DNA from: Aptenodytes patagonicus | Taxonomy: Eukaryota > Chordata > Aves > Sphenisciformes > Spheniscidae | Direction of reading: 5' to 3' | DNA: 64,000 nt | Assembly: GCF_965638725.1 (NCBI RefSeq) | Contig: NC_134975.1 | Coordinates: forward strand, 3,050,179 to 3,114,178 | Part shown: positions 1-11,990 of the stretch, piece after piece | Numbering within the stretch: position 1 is the first letter of the stretch | Layout: each line of letters opens with the position of its first letter | Translations under genes and position numbers: made by a program | The notes under the pieces: model-generated | Database searches by the model: none | Told to the model about the DNA's origin: nothing | What the model saw: the letters and a program-made list of their open reading frames with translations, nothing else

Positions 1-616
1 CTGGAAGTGGAAGAACCAGCGTGAACCACAGGGCTGAGCCCAGTCTCTCGCCCTGCTGCGCTGTGCCAGACCACAGAGGAGGGGGGTTGTGTCCTCACTG
101 GCAGAGCTGTGCCAAGGAGCCCAGCGCTGCTCTCACGGTCCCTGTCAGCCCTTCCTTCGCGAGGAGGAGAGGCGGCTCTGCAGCCTCAGCAGCAGCAAGG
201 GTGGGACATGCTGGAGCAATGCCAGGTGATGCTTCCAGCCATGGGAAGCAGAGGTAATCCTGGAGGTACAAATCAGCGTGACTGCCTTAAATCCAAGGCT
301 GGTTTACACAGCCAGATAACCTACTCCAAAATCCTCCAGCGGCTTCACTGACAAGGGTGTTTCAGGCCAGAGGAGGTGGAACCAAGCCGGGTTGCTGCAT
401 TCAGCACCGGGCCCAGATGCTGCTGCTTTAGAGCGGGATAAGAAGGAGGAGCAGCAGCAGTGCAGGGAAGTGGGGGCCCCTCGACACCTGTATGTACTGC
501 GCCCTGCTCCCTGGTTTGGATATACCTCCCATTTGTTCCAACTCAGTGGCCCCCAGCTGCGGGAGCCCCTCCCTCCTCCCTTCACCCCCTGACTCTGCTT
601 TCGGTTCTGTGCACAG

Positions 617-1359
617 GGTCCTCCACCTCCCGCAGCATTCGCCTGCATTTCCACTTCACACGGGAGCTGGCTGGGAGCACCGAGATCCTGCAAGCCACCC
701 TCTACCTGTTCTGGGCAGTCCCCGGCCCCGGGACACATCCTGTCACCGTCAGACTCTTGCAGCCAGACCTGACGGGGCTGAACATGACCGTGGCCAGTGA
801 GACACGGCTGGAGGTGCAGAGGGCCGGCTGGGCCACGCTGGACGTGGGCCAAGCTGTCCAGAGCCTCTTCAGCCAAGGGAGCCAGAGGCTCACTGTGGAG
901 CTGGAGGTGGCAGAGGACTGGGGGTCTCCCCTCCTGGCTGGCCACAGTGATTCCCACTGGCCATTTGTTGCAGCCCAGGCCCGGGCCAGGACGCCCCACC
1001 GGGTCCAGCGGCGTGGCATTGATTGCAGTGGGGACTCTCGGATGTGCTGCCGCAAGGAATTCTTCGTAGATTTCAAGGAGATTGGCTGGGAGGACTGGAT
1101 CATCCAGCCAGAGGGATATCACATGAACTACTGCGCTGGGCTCTGCCCCCTGCACATGGCTGGCATCCCTGGCCTCGCCGCCTCCTTCCACACAGCTGTC
1201 CTCAACCTCATCAAAGCCAACAACGCGGACGCAGCCGTGGACTCCTGCTGCGTGCCCACGCAGCGTCGCCCTCTCTCTCTGCTCTACTATGACCGGGACA
1301 GCAACATTGTTAAGACCGACATCCCCGACATGATTGTCGATGCCTGTGGTTGTACCTGA
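617..1359 (+). CDS. INHBC: Inhibin/activin beta-C chain, terminal exon (exon 2; exon 1 lies upstream of the window)
   Basis: This exon encodes most of the prodomain and all of the mature ligand of a secreted TGF-beta superfamily protein. It begins after an AG acceptor (614-616) in phase 1, the phase of the single INHBC/INHBE intron, and ends at TGA 1357-1359. The prodomain has an N-glycosylation site (NMTV) and ends in a furin-type basic site (RVQRR). The mature chain starts near 1015 as GIDCSG and is 114 residues with the nine cysteines of activin beta subunits: one early, a CC pair, NYC, GLC, SCC and the final CGC. The stretches MCCRKEFFVDF and DWIIQPEGY match beta-C better than beta-E, and INHBE follows immediately downstream as in mammals. 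In mammals the product is mainly hepatic and forms homo- or heterodimers. The signal peptide exon is not visible in 1-616, which reads as intron. The open frame from 460 to 616 is intronic read-through. Confidence 0.93.
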
Positions 1360-1985
1360 CCGGCTGCCTGAGGAGGCAGGAGGGCAGGACCTGTGCTGCA
1401 CAGGGCTCCCCTCCTCCCGGCCCCTCTCTGGCAGTGCGAGAACCATGCCAAGGTGTTTTCTTCTCCTGAAGTTGAAGCATCAAGGGTGATGCTGAATCTG
1501 CAAGTCCTCTCCTCCCTCACCTCCCACATGGCTCTTTTCCCCCTTCAGATCTGCCCATGGATTCCTCTCTGCCCATGAGCCACGGCCTCTGAGACGGGCT
1601 CCTGATGGACACCAGACACTTCTACCTGCAGGACTCTGCAGAGCATGACTCCCCGAGCGGCTCAGGGCAGCCCTGGCTCACCCTGCTGCTGGTCCCAGAC
1701 CAAGGCCATGGTGCAGCCCTCAGTGCTGCAACACAAACGTGTGCTCTTCAGGTAACAGGTCCCAGCAGTGGCCACCTCAGGCTGCTGGGGGAGATAGAAG
1801 CCGAAAAGATGCTGGGGGATGGCTAGGCCACAGGGGAGAGAGCCATCCACGGGGCCCCACTCCTCAGCTGGACATGAGGTTGAGGGGGGTGAGGAAGGGG
1901 AAACTGATCCCAGTGGGAGGAAAGTGTCTCCCTCTCCAAGCATCCCAGCTACCTGGTATTCAATAAAAGACTCCCAGCCATAGTG
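1360..1985 (+). terminator. INHBC: INHBC 3' UTR and poly(A) signal
   Basis: Non-coding sequence directly after the INHBC stop codon. A canonical AATAAA lies at 1962-1967, about 600 bp after the stop, with a T/GT-rich stretch just downstream (1980-2015) suitable as a downstream element. The cleavage position is inferred. Confidence 0.7.
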
Positions 1986-4900
1986 TGTGCACATGTATGT
2001 GTACACGTGTGCCCTGTCATTAGCCAGCTCACCTTCCACCTCTCCCCAAGGTGCAAGGTGGTGGACGTGCCCTAGCACAGACAGCTCCGAGATGGCACAG
2101 AACTGACCCACTCTGCCATGTGCAGTCCTCTTCTAACCAACGACTTGGTTATAAAACCCAGGCAGCGAGGTTAGGCACCCATCACCAGGATGCACTGTGC
2201 CCAAAGACTACAGTGCTGCTGGCCCCCACAGCTCTCATGCTCTCTGCCCCTTGGCTGCCTTTCCCAGGGGGATGCAGAACCCCTGACTTGTCTCAGCTGG
2301 GTCCAGGGCATGGTATGGAAGCCCCCAGACACAGGGGGCTTGTGATTCCTGCTGGGGAAGGTACCATTCCTTGGTTGGGCCAAATTTTCCATTCCACCAA
2401 AACCATCAGTATTTGGCCATTCTTGTCCCAAATCAGGACAGAACTGAGCAACTCTTCTCCCTTTTGAAGTGGACAGAGACTGCTAGGCAAGACCGCCAAA
2501 GCCATGGTGCCCAGGACACCCACCCTTGCCTACAACCCCACGCCAGCTCCCTTACTGGGGAGCAACCTCTCGGCATGTCTCTGGCCCGTGGCCCGGAGCA
2601 GCTGCCCCCTTCACTGCGCCTCACCAGCCTGGCTGGCGGCAAAGTGGGACATGTCAGTGCCGTGAGAGCTGGGGGCAAAGGGCAGCTCTGACACATCAGC
2701 TCCATTACGTAATCTTGTGTTAGGGTTTCTCCACTGCTTCCCACATGTCCCCCATGTGTGAAGGCTGAGAAAGCAGGGAGAGGGTGCTGGGGGTGGGAGA
2801 GGGAGGTTCACGAGGGGAGCTCCTGGGGCAATCCCCCGAGGTGCATGCAGCTGGCTGGGGTGGAGCTGGGTGACCACAATGCCGTGGTCCACCCTGCAAG
2901 CACTGACGACCCCACCCCAGAGGCTGGAGACAGAGCTGAACCAAGCGGGAAGTGGGTTGGCAGAGAGAGGAGGGTGGTGCCAGACCCTCTCCCCATCTGG
3001 CTTGAAGGACAGCTTTGCATGTGCTGTCCCACTCCAGGATCAGGCAGGGGTGGTCAGAGCCATGAACAGCTCTGGCTGGAGCGGGGACCAGGATGCACAT
3101 TGCCCCGGAGGACCTGTGACACAGGTCATGGATGTGCATGGATGGAACAACCACTAGCAGGAGACAGCATTTGCCCACATTGCATGCATCCTGAGGCAGG
3201 CGCTCCCACCGAGCCCAGCTGGAGCCGGGATCCGCATCTCCCCATCAGGTCACAGCAGCCACTGTGCTGAGATCCGGGCTTCCAGGCCCTGGTGCCTCCA
3301 GGACTCAGACCTGAAGGGTTCGCGCTGACCCAGCTGCTGCACAGGCAGGGTGGAAGACTCGAGGATCAATACTGTCTGGGACCCAAGGCCACTTGCGCAA
3401 ACTCAGAGGGTTTGGTGTTTGCTTTTTTCTGGTTTTTTCCCTTCTTTTTCCAACGCCTCTTTTCACTGTCTGTATTTATTGAACAAACAGCTTTCCTGGG
3501 GCCAGTGCTGAGCTCTCTAGGCTGCTGCAGGCATGGGCAGAAAGGGGCCGAGTGAAGGGGCAGAGGAGTTGTTGGCTGGGCCCTGTGGTCCTATAGATGC
3601 CTCAGCTCAGGGCAGCACAAGCCCGAGACCCTGAGCTGAGGCATCTGTAGGTGCTGCAAGCCTTCAAGCAGTGCTGGAATGCCCCCAGTTCCCCTTCTTG
3701 GCCTCGCAGCACTCCTGCTGGCCACTTCCCCCACTCCCCACAGGGCTCAGAGCAGAGCAGGGCCGGCTGCTGGCTGCACAGTCCCTGCAGGGCACAGGTG
3801 CCTTGCCTGAAATGGTCCCCTCTCGCTACCTGCTCCTCAAACCCCAGCTCTGCCCTTTGCTGGGCTGCACATGCGCTCTCTGGACACCACAGGACACACA
3901 GCGGGCTCTCCCTGCCAGCCCTGTGGGGACACTGCCCCCTGCCCTCAGCCACAGGGATGGGGGGCATCTCCTGGTCCAGACTTCCCTGGACCTATGAGTT
4001 GTCACCATGTTGCCTTCTGTCACCTGGGCTATGGTACAGCCAGCCCAAGCCCCACAGGGCAGCTGCATCCCAATGGACATGAAGGTCCTGCTGATTCGGG
4101 GTGCCTGGGTTAGCAGCAGCTCCCCCAAGAAGGGTCCTAGTCTCTGAGGCCCCTCCCTGTCCCTGGCAGCTTGAGACTAGGGCAGAACACATTGTTCTGG
4201 GGGTTTGCCAACCACCTGAAAACATGCCTTCTCCGGTGCCTTCAGGTCAGAGGTTCCCCAGATGAGCAGCGTCCAGGGTTCCGCAACACAGGCCCTCCTC
4301 TCCATGCATGCAGCTTGTCCCACCCCCACAGAAAACAGGACACCTGGGTGCAGCCTACAGCCCCTTCCCCACTTGCAGCATGGGACAAGGGTGATCAAGA
4401 TTCAGGAATCCCATGGTGGCACTCCCACCTGGGGAACACTGCAGGGTGAGGAGGGTGCAGTCAAGGAAAGGTGATCCCCTGGAGCCAGGCACAGACCCCT
4501 CCCTGCCTGCCGTGGGGCTGGCCCAGGGCAGGGGCCCACGGTGGGCAGGGCCCCCCAGCACACACAAGGAGCTGCTCAGCCCCCACAGCTGGTGGCCCAG
4601 GCAGGAGCTGTGTATTTATAGCCCTAACAAGCTGCACATGGAAAAGTGACTATCTGGGCTTCACCACAGTCCTGGCTTATTTTGCAAGTCTTCTCCCTCA
4701 TCAGCGAAAGTAATCTTGGTGTAAGTGTGAAGGCAGAGTACCAAGTCAGGCTCTTCAGGAAGCAGAACAGAAAACCTGAGAGGAGCAGGATGCAACTTCC
4801 CACTGGGCATCCACTCCTCCTTTGCTGGTGGGAAAAGAGCAGGGATGAGGGTGGTGTTCACGTTACAGTGTCCCCTCTCCCCCTGCTGTGACACCACACT

Positions 4901-5350
4901 TCTGCTGGGGTCCCCTGTTCACTCAGGGGGCTTTGGAAGGGGTGTCTCAGGCAGGCATGCCCAGCTGCCGTGAAATACTGCTGCGCTGGTCCTGCTGGGA
5001 CCAGTAAGCCTGGTGGGGAGCCCCCCCCCCCCCCCAGTCCCCCCAGTCTGGCACAGCATGGGAGATGCCATGCAGACAGCATTGACACAGCACTTGGGCT
5101 GTGCCAGATCTGACACGGGGGAACACAAGGCTCCACGAGGTGCTGTCCCCTCGGCCTCTGCTCTGGGACGGGATGGGGATGTGCAGCTGCTGCCGGTGGC
5201 TCCTGGAAGGAGCCTTTGCCAGTATCAACAGACCCTGAAGCAAAGGTCCAAGCACGGTGTGCCAGGGCGTCCCTTGGCAGGGCCTGGCTCTCAGGGGAGG
5301 GGTGGGAATTCCTGAAAGCCCCTGGTGTTGCCTTATAAAGGGCTAATTTT
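1986..5350. other. INHBC-INHBE intergenic sequence, no gene recognised
   Basis: Moderately GC-rich single-copy-looking sequence. Open frames here are short, overlap on both strands and have no recognisable domain or paired splice sites. Notable items are a long perfect hairpin at 3590-3651 (listed separately), a C15 homopolymer at 5021-5035, and a TATA-like TTATAAAG near 5332 just ahead of the next CpG island. Confidence 0.6.
3590..3651. other. Long perfect hairpin (inverted repeat), possible small-RNA precursor
   Basis: The left arm 3591-3612 pairs with the right arm 3629-3650. Twenty-one of 22 positions are Watson-Crick and the remaining one is a G:U, with one extra C:G pair outside. The loop is 16 nt. 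The core arm reads GATGCCTCAGCTCAGGG. Such a long perfect stem is unlikely by chance in single-copy DNA. It could be a hairpin small-RNA precursor, a transposon remnant or a cruciform. Pairing stops abruptly outside the stem, shorter than a typical pri-miRNA, so a microRNA call is only a hypothesis. Confidence 0.55.
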
Positions 5351-5359
5351 TAATTTTCA

Positions 5360-6060
5360 GTCTCACGGGCAGTTTCCAGCCAGCAGCCCCCGGCTCGGAG
5401 ACACCCAGCGATCCACGCTGGGCGGCTGCGGCTCGGCTGGTACGAGGTGCCGGTCCCCCACAGCCGGCCCCCGCTGAGCGCCCATGCGGGGGGAGCTCGC
5501 GGGACCGCCAGCGCTCATCGCCCTGGGCGCCCTGTCCCGAAGGGCCGCCCTGTCCCGAAGGGCCGCCCCCCGCCCACCCGGCGCCCGCCAGCCCCGGCCC
5601 GCGCGGCCCCGCGGCGGAGCTGAGCGGCCCCCGTGGAGCCCGCGGGACCGGGAGCGGCTTTGCCCCGCGCCGCCGGGCGGCGCCCGCGGGCCGCGAGAGG
5701 CGCCGCGGCTCGGGGAAGTGCCGGGCCGGGCCGGGACAGCGGCGCCGGGCCGGGACTGGCCGCAGGGGGTTGGGACAGGCCGCTCCTTAGCCCCTCTTCC
5801 CTTGGCGGGCGCCGGGAGAGGCAGCCCGGCCCGCTGCAGCGGGATGAGGAGCGCGGGCGCCGAGGGAAGCACGGCCACCGACCTTCCCTCCCTGGCCGTG
5901 AGCCCTGGCCTCGTTCCCTTCCCACGGCTGGACCCCGGACTGCCCGGCCCCGCCAGCCCAGTGCCTCTAGCCCTCCACCAGTCCTTGCCCCGGCCTCCCA
6001 CTCTGTGCTGGCCCCTCGACCCCAGGGGCACGGACTGCCCCCCGCGGCACTGCCCCTGCG
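5360..6060. promoter_or_regulatory. CpG island between INHBC and INHBE, no assigned gene
   Basis: Dense CpG and very high GC over about 700 bp, with a TATA-like element about 30 bp before its left edge (near 5332). It contains an 18-bp direct duplication (CGCCCTGTCCCGAAGGGC, twice near 5527-5564). Long open frames occur on both strands, as expected from stop-codon depletion in GC-rich DNA, and none shows a recognisable domain. It may be an upstream promoter of INHBE or of an unrecognised non-coding transcript. Confidence 0.5.
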
Positions 6061-8635
6061 GAAGCCTTTGGCACTTGCTCCAGCACTTGCTGCGCTGCCA
6101 GCCCTGTCAGCTGTTCCCCCAAGCCTCCAGCCTGGATACTCCTCCAGCTTGTGGCCTCCAGCACTTGCTCCAGGGAAGAGGGGCCTGTGGGGACGAAGCT
6201 TTTCAGTGCCGGAGCCTGGCCTATGCCATGGCCCCCGGGCAAGGGTCACAGCTGGCTTTGGCACTTCCTTGGCTGACATCGGTGGCAGAGCAGCGCAGAA
6301 GTGGGTGTTCTGGCAGGAGCCATGCTCAGGTGCTGGTGCATGAGCTCTTGGGGGGGATCCTGCTTAACCCAGTCCGTTGGCACCTCTCGGTCAGGTTGTC
6401 AGGTGCCACGCTTGCCCCACCGGACATGAGGTCAGAGGCCCAGAAGCCGTGTGTGCAGCAAGTGCTGGGCCTGGGGGGACCCAGAAGGGGTATTTTGGTC
6501 AGGCCGATCCCTGGGCTTTGCTTTCTGGGAACTGCTTAATCAACAACACACTTATGCAATGGGTGCAAGAACCACTCACAGCTCCGCGCTGACCCCTGGC
6601 CTAGATCTGGTGGGCCAGAGTGCACAGGGGTGCATGCAGCTGCGGTGTGAGGGGGCAGGCAGATCGGATGTTCTTGCTAAGCTGGAGGTGAAATGGGGAT
6701 TCATGGGGGCAGCCATGGGGTGCTGATGAGTGCAGAGGGATCCTGGCAGGTTTGAAGGGATTAATCCCTTTGGGGAGACCCTGCTCCCCAGCCTGGAAAG
6801 GATGGTGGGTTAGAGAGTAATTCACCCTTTTTGCCACAGCTCTTTGCCTCCTGTTTTATGCTGTGCCACAGCCCTGATCCTGGCTCTGCAGATCTGGCAG
6901 GGAAGGAGGAATTCGGCACGGCATCATGCCTCAGTTTCCCTTTCCTGCATGTGTGAAGCTGTGGTGTGGCTGCTGGGAGGTGGTGGTGACACAGAGGTTT
7001 TAACGACCCCCCCCTGCCCTGGCACCTGGGCCAGCGCCACTCAGTGATGCAGCTTGGGGCTCCCTCCAGCTTGCTGCATGTGAGGAGAGCGTCAGGCAGA
7101 GGGACCTGGTTTCCTCCATGGGTTGAAGGCAGGAGCAGCCCTGCCCTGTGGGGAATTTAACCTGCCCTGAGAGTCAGAAAGGAAACGCTCCACTTCCAGT
7201 ATGGCAACATGGAATAAAAGGCAGGGGAATGGGCATGTGGTACATGTGTGAGCGTGTCCACAAACGGAGCATGTATCCAAATATTTGGGATGGGGGACTG
7301 AACATGTGTTTGCAAGGGAGTGTGCAGATGTGGTATGTACCACTGAGCATCTGTGCAAGTGATTGCATGTGCACTGTGAGCATGCACAGTGCACCTCTGC
7401 CTGGATGAAAGTGCCATCTGCTCAGTCCTGTGGTGCCCAGGCAGTGCTGCCTGTGTGCTGCCTGCAGCTGGGGCTCACAGGCCCTGTGGGAGCTGTGCTC
7501 CCAGGCCAGGCTGTGCCCACTCTTTCCTCCCTGTTGACATTCCTGGGCTATTCTGGGAGCTGCCAGCAGGCCCAGCCAGCTGAGAACTTTGCCCCTTGCA
7601 GTATAGTTGCATCATCTCCGGTGGGTGCTTTTTCCCAGACAGCCCACTCTGTTTACACGTCACCTCTGTGCTTGGCCAGAGACTGGGGCTCTGTGTGGTC
7701 AAGACCTTGGAGTCAGTGCTGCACAGCACGGTGGGCACAGGACATGCCTGAAGGGCTGGCTGGGCTTCAGGTTCCCACTGCACTCTGTGGGTTCCCTGCT
7801 CTGGCACAAGAGTGCTAGGCTCTCCCGCTCCCCCAACAACACGGCACCTCACACCACTTTCGGGAGATTTCTACAGGACCCTGCCCTGGCTCAGGCTGTG
7901 CGCCCTGCTCTAAGCACAGTATCCGGGGCTAAGAATCTGAAGAACATCTTCAGGTTGATGTGACGCTGGCTGCCACCTCATGAGCCCTCAGTACATGCAA
8001 ACATCCATTTTAATTTGTGGGGAGGAGGGGGCATAGTATACACCTTTGCTGGCCCTGCCCAGCTCTGTTCTGGGGTGAGGCTGGACCAGGCAGTCCAAAG
8101 GATAGGCTCAGACCCCCAAACTCATCACATGGTAGGAGTGACAAAAGCCCAGAGGTGTGAACAGTCCCCAGAGAGCTGCAGGGATCATCCTGGGAACCAC
8201 TCCTGATCCCTGATGGATCCTCTGTCAGCAATAAACCAGACTGGCCCTGCTAGGATGGCTAAGGGCGTGCCTGGGGGGCAATGCACAGGCTGTGGGGGCA
8301 GGTCTGCAGGCTCCATGGGCAGGCAGGTGAGGCTGGGATCCATCTGGCAGGCTGCTCCGGGACCAGTGCTCCTCCGCCTGGACAGGATTTGCCCCAGCCC
8401 TCACTTCCTGCAGGTTTTGGACCAGGCAGAGGAGCTCAGCGCCCTGCTGCCCCTGCGGGGGTGCCTGGCCGGGTCCATCTGCACCCCTGCGTAGATGCTA
8501 GGATGAGCTGCAGGCAGGCAGAGCCCACGTGCACATGCATGTACAAGTCCCTTGGGCACACATCTCTGCATGTACTGCTATTTGTGCACACCCATATGAA
8601 GCCCCCCGTGCACAGCTTCCCGTGTGTCCCCCCCA
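6061..8635. other. Intergenic sequence upstream of INHBE, no gene recognised
   Basis: No coding exon is recognised. It contains a perfect 16-bp palindrome at 6755-6770 with back-to-back TAATCC homeodomain motifs, and a TG-rich alternating stretch at about 7220-7395. Remaining open frames are short and unsupported. Confidence 0.55.
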
Positions 8636-9045
8636 CTCGTGTCCAGCTCCCGCGGTGCCCTCCGTGGGCGCAGCGCGGGCCAGGCCGGGGCCGGAGGCAG
8701 GTACTCGGCCCCCCTCGAGGCCCGTGCCTGGCCGGGGGACCCCTCCCGCGGGGACCCGACGGCCTCGCACGAAGCGGGGAGGGGGGTGTGTGCGGGCGAC
8801 AGCGCCCCGCTGCTCGCGGAGCCTCTTCCCCCGGGACAGAGGGGCGCTGTCCACCACCCTCCCCCGCCGCGGGGGGGCTAATCCCGGTAATCCCCCGCCC
8901 CGGCCGCGGCCCGACGGGACGGGACAGGCAGGTGAGCCGGCCAATGGCGGGGGGGCGCCGGGTCCGCCCCCGGCCGCAGGTGCCCAAAGCGGGCGGGCCG
9001 CACCGCGCCAGTCCCGCTGCCAGCCTGGTCCGTCCCGTCGGTGCG
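8636..9045 (+). promoter_or_regulatory. INHBE: INHBE CpG-island promoter and 5' UTR
   Basis: A CpG-dense island starts near 8636 and continues through INHBE exon 1 to about 9400. A CCAAT box lies at 8941-8945, about 100 bp before the start codon, flanked by GGCGGGG-type SP1-like boxes. Two direct TAATCCC motifs lie near 8878-8893. No clear TATA box is seen, which suits a CpG-island promoter. The transcription start is not determined. Confidence 0.6.
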
Positions 9046-10915
9046 ATGGCGGTGCGAGGCGCGGGCCCATGGCTGCTGCTGGCAGCGGTGCTGTGCGCGG
9101 CGGCGGAGCCGCGCTGCCCGTCGTGTGCGGCAGGCGCGGAGCGGCGGCTGCTGGAGGAGGTGGCCAAGCGGCAGCTGCTGGAGAAGCTGCGGCTCCGCGA
9201 GCGGCCGAGGCTCGCCCACGCTGTGCCCCGCGCCGCCGTGGCCCGCGCCCTGCGGCGGCTACAGGCGGGCGGCGCCCGCCGGGGCCCCGACGACGACGAG
9301 CGGGGCTACGAGATCATCAGCTTCGCGGAGCCAGGTGGGTGCGCGGGGCCCCCGACGGGGCGGGGGTGAGCAGGGCTGTGCCCGGTGCCAGACCGCGGGA
9401 GACCTTGGGCAGGCCCCTGCTGGGCCGGCCCCTGGGACAGGGTCTCCCTGCCCTGGGATGGTGGGGACCCACAAGGATGTGCAGCCACTGAACCTCGGGG
9501 CTCTGCAGCACTGCTGGGGCCAGGGTCCTGGCCATCTGCCTCCTCGCAGTGAAGTGAGGGTGCCTGGAGCCATGCAGGCTGTAATTAAATCATTAGTTAA
9601 TGCACCTGCTCTGCACTGGTGACCTCCCAGCACTGTTGATGCAGGAAGGTTCAGCCTGGGAGAAGGAGAGATGGCCTCTCTTTTGCTCCTGCATGGGCCA
9701 GTTGGGACCTTACACCTGAAGTGTTGCAATGCCTGTCCCCTTCCTGAAGGGTGGGGGCAACCCAGGGTCCCTGGGACTCCCAGTAGTTGGACTCAGGAGC
9801 TGCAAGGACTAGCTCGGGGGTGGGGGGGTGCTGGAAACACACTCCAGCCTTGTGCTGTGCAGCAAAGGGAAAGGGCCAGAAGGGCCAGGTGGGAGCAGGT
9901 GCCCCCTGCCCCCTTCTGTGCCCATTCTGCCAGGCAGGATGGGACAGTCCCCCATTCCAACACTGCCCCCCTCCAGGTAGCATTCCCAAGGCAGGGAATG
10001 GGACGGACTGAGGGCCCTGTGGAGGGAGGGAAGTTTGTAGGTCTTTCCTGAGAATAAGCTGAAAGAGATTGGCCTTGATGTGCAGGATGGTGGTGCAGCC
10101 TTACCTTCCCTAGCATCCTGCAGCATTCACCTCCTCATCCCTTTCTCCCCTCAGAGCTCACGTCTCCCTCTGGCTTGGGGCTGCAGTTCCAGTTCAGCCG
10201 TACACAAGACCAGGATGTTCACATCCTGCAGGCTCAGCTTTGGCTCTACCTTCGAGTTCCCCGAGACCTGGTAGCCAGCCTCACCCTGAGAATCTTCCTT
10301 GCTGGTGGGGAAGGTGATTTGGTGGGGGGCAATCGCACATTGCTGAGCGAGAGGCGACTGAGTGCTAAGGGCAGTGGCTGGCATGCCTTCACCCTCATGC
10401 CTGCCCTGCAGAGTTTCTTTGGGGGAGAGCGCAGGACCCTGCGGCTGGAACTGGAAAGCCATGGGGATGGGGGTGGTATCACGGCAATAGTCAATGCCAG
10501 CCGGTCCCACCAGCCCTTCTTGGTGGCCGAGGCAAAGGTGCGGGAGCCGGGACACCACGTGGCCAAGCGCAGCCTCCGCTGCAGCCAGAACTCCAACCTC
10601 TGCTGCCGCAAGGACTACTACGTGGATTTCCGTGACATTGGTTGGAACGACTGGATCATTAAGCCTGAGGGCTACCAGATAAACTACTGTGTGGGCCAGT
10701 GCCCTCTACATGTGGCAGGCAGCCCTGGGATGGCCTCTTCTTTCCACACAGCTGTCTTCAACCTTGTCAAAGCTAACAACATCCAGGCATCAGGGCACTC
10801 TTGCTGTGTGCCCACGCGACGCCGGCCCCTCTCTGTCCTCTACTTCGATCGCAATAGCAACATTGTCAAGACTGACATCCCTGACATGATTGTTGATGCC
10901 TGTGGCTGTAGCTAG
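9046..10915 (+). CDS. INHBE: Inhibin/activin beta-E chain, complete two-exon gene
   Basis: Exons are 9046-9334 and 10155-10915 (GT donor at 9335, CAG acceptor before 10155, phase 1 intron of 820 bp). They encode 349 aa; human INHBE has 350. The start ATG at 9046 has a purine at -3 and G at +4. The protein opens with a hydrophobic signal peptide (WLLLAAVLCAAA) followed by the CPSC motif found at the prodomain N-terminus of beta-C/E chains. The prodomain has NRT and NAS glycosylation sites and ends at VAKR. The mature 114-residue chain starts at 10571 (SLRCSQ) with nine cysteines ending CGCS. It is assigned to INHBE by position between INHBC and GLI1; the mature domain is typical of either beta-C or beta-E. 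In mammals it is a liver-enriched secreted ligand. No frameshift or missing cysteine is seen. Confidence 0.93.
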
Positions 10916-11990
10916 GGCTGGGAGAGCTGTGCTGGGTACCCCCCTTCTCCAGGACTGCCTTTCTGGGGTGGGCAGGGGGAGACCTGGAGAGCTCCTTTGA
11001 GCTGGAGTCAGACCGTGGTGCAATGGACCCCTTTGAAAAGGTTGGGAGGGAGGGAGGGAGAGAGTCTCATCAGAGGGAGCAGGGTTTGTCTCCAGAGAGC
11101 ACCTGGGGCAGGGGTCTTTGGGGACATGTGGGACAGAGCTAAGGCCACATTAGACTGCCTGAGTCTGAGCTGTGGGTGGTTGGTGACTCTGGGCATCCCT
11201 GCCCTGACTGGTAGCATTCCTCTGGTCCCAAGCTGATCCCACATTTCTGGTGGTCATGTTCCCCTCTGTGTGTGGGGTGAGGGGGCCCTCCTTTGTTCAC
11301 ATTCAGAGTGTCTGGTGACAGTTTGGGACTTGGCCTCCTTGAGAGCAGAATGGAAGGTGGGAATGGGTCTGCTTCCTCCAAGTGGGAAACCGGTGGACAA
11401 GAGGCAGTCCTGCTTTTTTCCTCTACTGCAACAAATCTTCCTGCATCAAATTTGGGCCTATTGTTGGGGACAGGTTGAATGAGGCACAAATAACAGGCCT
11501 GGAAGATGAGGATGAAGGGTATGACTTTGTCAAGAACCCCAAAACTGCAGTGACTAGACATGGTCCTCTGCTCCCAGGAGGATATGGAGCTATGAAGGAT
11601 GGCCTTGCTTCCTGGCCAGATCCTGTGTATTTCCCCTTTCATTTCCCTGGGTTTTGTACTTTTCTTCCCTGCTGCCCACCCCACCAGACAGGTCTCTTCC
11701 AGCCCAGTGCCTCCTTACGAGGAGGTCTGACTCAGACTTTGCCTTTAAGACCATACTAAAGGTACAGATTTTTTTGTACCTCTAGTTTTGTAGCTATTAC
11801 TACTTTTATGGTAGAGGTTTCTGCCACTGTTGGAACTCCCTGGTGCTCCATCCTGTCTGCCCACCTCTCTACTGAAGATCCCACTCTGCCTTTGCCTTCC
11901 TGATACTCACGTATGCAATGCACCCACACGGCCTGTGCTTTTAATTTATTTTAATATGTTGGTGCAGCTTCCCCAATAAATGGGTGGAAA
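10916..11990 (+). terminator. INHBE: INHBE 3' UTR and poly(A) signal
   Basis: About 1.06 kb of non-coding sequence follows the TAG stop and ends at AATAAA 11975-11980. The distal part is AT-rich. It carries a small perfect hairpin at 11760-11781 (AGGTACA/TGTACCT, 8-nt T-rich loop), directly followed by a second imperfect stem (CTCTA/TAGAG). These could be RNA-level regulatory structures, but this is only inferred from the pairing. Confidence 0.7.

Noticed and set aside
460-616. Extension of the INHBC frame upstream to an ATG at 460
   Set aside because: Homology to beta-C prodomains begins at 617 after a good acceptor in the conserved phase. The upstream part has no similarity to exon 1, which should carry a signal peptide and a CPxC motif.
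5484-6539. Open frame of 351 codons on the + strand, with other long frames on the minus strand
   Set aside because: It lies in a CpG island where stop codons are depleted on both strands. The product is Pro/Arg/Gly-rich with no domain, and no splice or family evidence supports it.
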